In this document: piece after piece, positions 60,218 through 64,000 of the stretch
Layout of the letters: each line of letters begins with the position of its first letter
Numbering within the stretch: position 1 is the stretch's first letter
Assembly (NCBI RefSeq): GCF_003259365.1
Contig: NZ_QLLY01000016.1
Span: forward strand, 124,001 to 188,000
Length of the DNA stretch: 64,000 nucleotides
Source of the DNA: Streptomyces sp. PsTaAH-137
Lineage (GTDB): Bacteria > Actinomycetota > Actinomycetes > Streptomycetales > Streptomycetaceae
Direction: 5' to 3'
Made by a program: the position numbers and the translations under genes
The notes under the pieces: model-generated
The model's input: only the letters and a program-made list of their open reading frames with translations
The model's database searches: none
What the model was told of the DNA's origin: nothing

Positions 60218-60891
60218 GCGGTGTCTCCTTGCGCGTGGTGGAAGGTGATGTCGGTGATCCGGCCGTCGGTGTAGGTGCCGCCGCGGTCGGCGGCGGCCCA
60301 CACCAGGTGCACGACCGCCTGGCCGGGCGACGGCCCCTGGCGGGCGATGACTGCCTGGATCCGGATGCGGGTGAAGGCTGGGGCGACGGCGGCCGCCGTC
60401 GGCTGGGCGTCCTCAAACGCGGTGGGGTAGGCGCTGCGGCCCTGGCCTGTCAGGTCGGCCAGAAGCACCTTGCGTCCCTCACTCACGAGCAGACGCTCCT
60501 GCGCGGGCGGCAGATCGGCAGGCCAAGAACTCTCCAGCAGCTGCTGGATGGCCTTGTCACCGGATCGTCCTTCGCCTCGCGGCGGCAGCTCCCCTGTCCC
60601 GGGCCGCGGCGCCGTCACCGACGCCGGGGGCGGGGCGGGGGAGCTCGCCGGAGACCGTGTCGGGCGCCGAGCGGTGAGTCGAGCCGGTGCCGAGGTCGCT
60701 TGGGCCTTCGGGAGCGTCTGCCTGTTCGGCACCACGTGGCCGGAGGGGGGTGCATCCGCGCTCGGGTGCGGCGGGTCCATCAGGGAGGACACCAGTGGCC
60801 AGGCGACCACAGCGCAGACCACGCTGAGAACGAGCAAGAGCCAGGGAAACCGAGGGCGTTGTCCGGTAGGCCTGACGTAGGAGGTGGTCAC
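60187..60891 (-). CDS. Membrane protein in the VirB8-like position
   Basis: A 234-residue protein from GTG 60891, overlapping the NlpC/P60 stop. One N-terminal helix (FPWLLLVLSVVCAVVAWPLVSSLM, about 15-38) precedes a Pro/Ala/Ser/Thr-rich spacer and an extracellular domain (AIQQLLESSWPADLP; FTRIRIQAVIARQGPSPGQAVVHLVWAAADRGGTYTDGRITDI). Topology and the size of the outer domain suit a TcpC/VirB8-like scaffold protein, but no sequence motif proves it. Its end overlaps the start of the ATPase gene. Confidence 0.6.
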   Translation of the reverse strand: MTTSYVRPTGQRPRFPWLLLVLSVVCAVVAWPLVSSLMDPPHPSADAPPSGHVVPNRQTLPKAQATSAPARLTARRPTRSPASSPAPPPASVTAPRPGTGELPPRGEGRSGDKAIQQLLESSWPADLPPAQERLLVSEGRKVLLADLTGQGRSAYPTAFEDAQPTAAAVAPAFTRIRIQAVIARQGPSPGQAVVHLVWAAADRGGTYTDGRITDITFHHAQGDTAWLPQPPATT

Positions 60892-62054
60892 AGCAGTCGA
60901 GCCCCTCCCGCGTAGCCGGGCATGGCGTCCACGGGGTCCTGGCGCACGTTCGTGCCTGGCCGGGGAGCGTTGATCATTTGTCCGCCGCCGAGGTAGATGC
61001 CGACGTGGTAGATCGTGGAGTCGCGGCCGCCCGCGTAGCCGAAGAACACCAAGTCCCCGGGCTGCAGGGCACTTTGGCCGGACGATGCGGGGATCCGCTT
61101 GCCGCGTCCGGCCTGGGCGGCCGCCGTGCGCGGCAGCCGGATCCCGACGCGGGCGAAGGCGAAGGTGGTCAGCCCCGAGCAGTCGAAGCCGGTGATCGGG
61201 GCGCCGGACTTGCCGCTGGGGGAGCAGCAGACGCCGGGGCTCTTGCCATTCGCGTTGCCGCCGCCCCAGGAGTAGGGGACACCGCGCTGGGCGAGCGCCG
61301 ACTCAAGCACGATGCGCGCCTTGCCGGTGACGTTCTTCAGGCTGACGTTGCTGTCGGCCGCGGCACTGTACTGGCTGATCCAGCCGGTGACGTTGGCGAC
61401 GTACTCGCTGCTGTGGTTGTACTGGAAGATTGCGGCGCGCAGCTGGTCGGTGCGGGCGAGGTTGCGGCCGCGCCCGCACAGGTAGGCGGCGGCGCCGAGC
61501 GCGGCGTCGTCGGCGTTGTGCGGGTCGCGGACGCCGTCCGCGTTGCCGTCCTGGCCGTTCGACTCCCAGGTGGCGGGCGTGAACTGGAACGGGCCCACCG
61601 CTCGTTCACCGAACGGCGTGCCGTCCCACTTACCGCTGTCGGTGTCGTTGAACACCGACGTGTTGCCTCCGGCGCCGGAGCCGTTGAGCAGCAGCCCGTA
61701 GATCCGGGGCCGGATGTCGCCGTTTCCTGCGATGTCACGTTCGGCGGCGTGGTTGGACTCGACTTTCGCGATGCCGGCCAGGATCGGCCAGCGCATGCCC
61801 CGGCACTTGGGGACGACGTCGCCGATGTGCTGTACGGCGTTGTTGTAGGCCTGCAGCATGCGCGGGGGGATGTCCGCGCTGGTGCCCGCCCCGGCCAGGC
61901 CGGTATCGGCTTCTGCCTGCTGGGTCAGCAGCGTCAGCCGGGCGGCCGCGCCGGACAGCGGCGCCATGCAGCACGCCGTCATGGCCAGCAGCGCGCCGGT
62001 GACCAGGGCCCACTTGAGCCAGCGTCTGGCGGGCCCCACACGGTGCACGGTCAT
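60888..62054 (-). CDS. Bifunctional transglycosylase-NlpC/P60 wall hydrolase
   Basis: A 388-residue protein. The signal or anchor is WLKWALVTGALLAMTACCMAP. A transglycosylase domain follows (WPILAGIAKVESNH with E99; AVGPFQFTPATWESNGQDGN; ADDAALGAAAYLCGRG), then an NlpC/P60 domain: GFDCSGLTTFAFARVGI with C292, GDLVFFGYAGG, and YHVGIYLGGGQMINAPRPG with the catalytic histidine. It cuts glycan strands and peptide stems to open the wall for the transfer apparatus, like VirB1/TcpG proteins. The gene overlaps both neighbours. Confidence 0.9.
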   Translation of the reverse strand: MTVHRVGPARRWLKWALVTGALLAMTACCMAPLSGAAARLTLLTQQAEADTGLAGAGTSADIPPRMLQAYNNAVQHIGDVVPKCRGMRWPILAGIAKVESNHAAERDIAGNGDIRPRIYGLLLNGSGAGGNTSVFNDTDSGKWDGTPFGERAVGPFQFTPATWESNGQDGNADGVRDPHNADDAALGAAAYLCGRGRNLARTDQLRAAIFQYNHSSEYVANVTGWISQYSAAADSNVSLKNVTGKARIVLESALAQRGVPYSWGGGNANGKSPGVCCSPSGKSGAPITGFDCSGLTTFAFARVGIRLPRTAAAQAGRGKRIPASSGQSALQPGDLVFFGYAGGRDSTIYHVGIYLGGGQMINAPRPGTNVRQDPVDAMPGYAGGARLL

Positions 62055-64000
62055 GCCGGGCCCCCCTCGCCGTCGGTGCTGCCGCTGTCCGGACGGGCAG
62101 GCGGGTTGACGTTGTTGCTGTCCTCAATGCGGCGGAACATCGCCTCGGCCTGCCGACGGGACGCCTCCGTGGATCCCAAGCCAGTCCGGGACCGGGGCCG
62201 GGGTGCTCGCACCCGTCCAGTGCTCGGCTTGGGAGCGGGCGGCGTAGCACGCTCACTCGACGCCGGCGGGGCGGGCCGCCGGGGGCCGGGAGCAGCCGGC
62301 CCGGACGGTGCGGTCATATCGGCCCACGTGGGGGCGGCCACGCCACCACGGCCCGGCCGGACAGACGCGGTTCGCGCCGCGGTGCCCCCGGGAGCCGGGG
62401 CCGGAGCCGGAGCTGGTGCAGTCGTTGTACGCCGTACCGGGGTGGGTGGGGTGAGGCGGCGGCCGGTGGCCTGGGGCCCTTCGGCGGGCTGCTGCAGCAT
62501 GTTGGCCCACGCCTGGCCGTCGCGGCGCACCGTGTTGCCCCACACCCGCAACTGCTGCCGGGCGTCCGTCGTGGCCTGCGAGGCATCGGCCTTGGTGGTG
62601 CGTGCGGTCGCGGGCAGACCCAGCGTCGCCCCGTACAGCATCCGGCCGCCCTGGTGGGCGATGCGGTAGCCGCGCAGCCGCACCAGCCGGTTGTGGGCGC
62701 GCGTGGACAACAGGGTGCGGTCGGTGTTCTGGTCGAGCAGCACCTCCCCGGTCTCGGCGTTGACGATGCGGCCGTTCTCGTCGCGGTAGCGGTCCTGGGG
62801 GCCGTCGGCCGCCGAGCGTGCGCTGCGGAGCCGGGCCTCATTGCCCGCCGCTACCGTGTCGCCTTCGTCTCCGTCCGCGGTGGGTTTGCGCAGGGTCGCC
62901 AGCTTGTCCTCGCCGGGGTTCTTGCCGACGAGACCGGCCCATGCGGCACCGGCGGCGATCCGGGTTCCGGCGACGGCCAGACCGATCGGGGCCAGACCTC
63001 GCGAGGCCTCGGCGTTCGCGTCGGCCAGCAGCCGCCGCGAGTCACCGGGCATGCCCGTGCCGTCGGCCAGCCCGGCCAAGGATCCGCGCAGCAGTGCGCT
63101 CGTGCCGTAGCTCAGGCCTGTGGCGCCGCGTCCGCGCAGCGGGGAACCGGTGAGCACGCCTCCTTGCGCGCCGCTGCCGATGGACATCGCCAGGGCGGCG
63201 CCGAGCTGGGAGTCGCCTGCCATGTGGCTGCCGCCGACCTTGGCGTAGCGCATGCGCAGGGTGAGCCGCTGACTGAACGACACGACCATGGCGAGGAGGC
63301 GGCGGTGGAAGGCGAGACCGACCAGCGCCAGGACGTCGATGAGCAGCAGCCGTTCGGCCATGAGATCGGGACCGTCGGTCAAGACGACATCGATCGTGAT
63401 GCCCACGGCCGGGATGAACGCGGAAACGCCCATGATGACGCCCATCGCGATGCCGAACAGCGCTAGCCACTTCCACACCACCGTGCGGCTCGGGCCGGGC
63501 AGCATCCCCCACACGAACGTCACACCGCCCGCCGCAGCCGCCCCCGCACACACCGCGGACGTGCCCAGCAGCACCACCGCGGCGGAGAGCAGCAGTGCGC
63601 AGATCAGCAGCGCGGCGATGAACACCATCACGACGGAGGCCACTCGCCACCAGGACGGCTGCTCCGCGTAGTCGGCGCACTCTTTGCCGACCGGTCCGGC
63701 CGCCTTCAGGTCTTTCAGGAACGCGGCGAACTGCTGGTCGTCCTTGGACAGGATGGGCGCGACCTCATCGAGGAGCTTCCCGCCCGGGGTGAGGTCTTCG
63801 AGGGTGTCGAGGACCTTCTTGCCCGATGGCAGGGTGCCCGGGCCCGTTTCACGCTCGCAGTAGGCCTTGCCGGGGCCGGCGATCCCGTCGCACGGGTCGT
63901 CTTCCTTCTCGCCGTCCTTGTCCGCCTGCTTCTTGTAGCCGCCGGACACCCATTTGAGGTGCACCTGGTAGGCCTTGCGGTCCGCGGCCTTGCCCGGGTC
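62051..64000 (-). CDS. TrbL/VirB6-like conjugal membrane protein, 5' end beyond the window
   Basis: The frame is open to base 64000, so the start is missing; 649 codons are visible. After a hydrophilic lead (KKQADKDGEKEDDPCDGIAGPGKAYC) there are at least five hydrophobic helices: VVMVFIAALLICALLLSAAVVLL, AVCAGAAAAGGVTFVWGML, WLALFGIAMGVIMGVSAFIPAVG, LLLIDVLALVGLAF and a later weaker one. A long Pro/Ala/Arg-rich cytoplasmic tail ends the protein. This is the layout of TrbL/VirB6-type channel proteins of actinomycete type IV systems. Its stop overlaps the NlpC/P60 start. Confidence 0.75.
   Translation of the reverse strand, partial: DPGKAADRKAYQVHLKWVSGGYKKQADKDGEKEDDPCDGIAGPGKAYCERETGPGTLPSGKKVLDTLEDLTPGGKLLDEVAPILSKDDQQFAAFLKDLKAAGPVGKECADYAEQPSWWRVASVVMVFIAALLICALLLSAAVVLLGTSAVCAGAAAAGGVTFVWGMLPGPSRTVVWKWLALFGIAMGVIMGVSAFIPAVGITIDVVLTDGPDLMAERLLLIDVLALVGLAFHRRLLAMVVSFSQRLTLRMRYAKVGGSHMAGDSQLGAALAMSIGSGAQGGVLTGSPLRGRGATGLSYGTSALLRGSLAGLADGTGMPGDSRRLLADANAEASRGLAPIGLAVAGTRIAAGAAWAGLVGKNPGEDKLATLRKPTADGDEGDTVAAGNEARLRSARSAADGPQDRYRDENGRIVNAETGEVLLDQNTDRTLLSTRAHNRLVRLRGYRIAHQGGRMLYGATLGLPATARTTKADASQATTDARQQLRVWGNTVRRDGQAWANMLQQPAEGPQATGRRLTPPTPVRRTTTAPAPAPAPAPGGTAARTASVRPGRGGVAAPTWADMTAPSGPAAPGPRRPAPPASSERATPPAPKPSTGRVRAPRPRSRTGLGSTEASRRQAEAMFRRIEDSNNVNPPARPDSGSTDGEGGPA

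Noticed and set aside
1..64000. CRISPR arrays, rRNA genes, riboswitches and replication origins
   Set aside because: No regularly spaced repeats, rRNA sequence, recognised riboswitch core or iteron/DnaA-box cluster was seen.
45653..64000. Relaxase or integrase to prove a conjugative element
   Set aside because: No protein in the block has relaxase HUH or tyrosine/serine integrase motifs; conjugation remains inferred from the secretion genes.

Overview
The window is very GC-rich DNA with GTG starts, ATGA/GTGA stop-start overlaps and gene families typical of Streptomyces or a close actinomycete. I see no ribosomal, replication or central-metabolism genes. Almost everything is accessory: small-molecule or peptide loci, defence-type genes, a lanthipeptide locus, and a Tad pilus plus conjugation-type block. 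A large linear plasmid, an integrative element or a chromosome arm would all fit. The sequence alone cannot separate these, and no replication origin, telomere, relaxase or integrase is visible.

Layout. 1-5241 (minus strand): an uncharacterised locus with an MFS exporter (cut by the window edge), a DUF6065-like protein, two paralogous YncE-type beta-propellers, a 2OG-Fe(II) oxygenase-like protein and a small ArsR-type regulator. 5459-7778 (plus): a VOC protein and a secreted serine hydrolase. 7927-9585: a small transposon-like inverted-repeat element and an ISAzo13-family transposase.

9900-33882 is a dense defence-like island. It holds a DUF3883 protein, a PD-(D/E)XK nuclease fused to a DUF2075 helicase, and a tightly coupled trio of tandem caspase-like protein, CHAT protease and alpha/beta hydrolase (14735-19043). 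An SDR enzyme, a divergent tRNA-Trp(CCA) and a transglutaminase-like protein follow. Next come an AlbA_2 (Schlafen-type) protein, a DUF3800 protein and a complete ABC-three-component operon (DUF4297 nuclease, middle component, ABC/SMC-type ATPase; 26349-29972). Two members of an unrecognised, large ParA-resembling family (21633-23366 and 32008-33882) sit at either side.

34145-42418 (minus) is a class I lanthipeptide locus of the FxLD type: precursor, LanB, LanC, a stand-alone SpaB_C protein and the FxLD-system methyltransferase. A possible 42-residue peptide precedes the methyltransferase, and a three-gene signalling-type operon lies upstream. A divergent TPR-type regulator, a TrmO-type tRNA methyltransferase and a hypothetical gene follow on the plus strand.

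45653-64000 (minus) is one long block. It encodes a TrbL/VirB6-like membrane protein, a transglycosylase-NlpC/P60 enzyme, a VirB8-position membrane protein and a VirB4/TraC-like ATPase. Then come a lipoprotein, a secreted protein and a Tad module (SAF/CpaB, TadZ, TadA, TadB, TadC and four pilin-like proteins), ending with a large LysM-BTAD membrane protein. The gene order suggests a cell-surface DNA-transfer or adhesion apparatus that combines pilus and type IV secretion parts.

The strongest candidate for an undescribed system is the caspase-like/CHAT/hydrolase operon. The two ParA-like paralogs and the YncE/2OG/DUF6065 locus come next.
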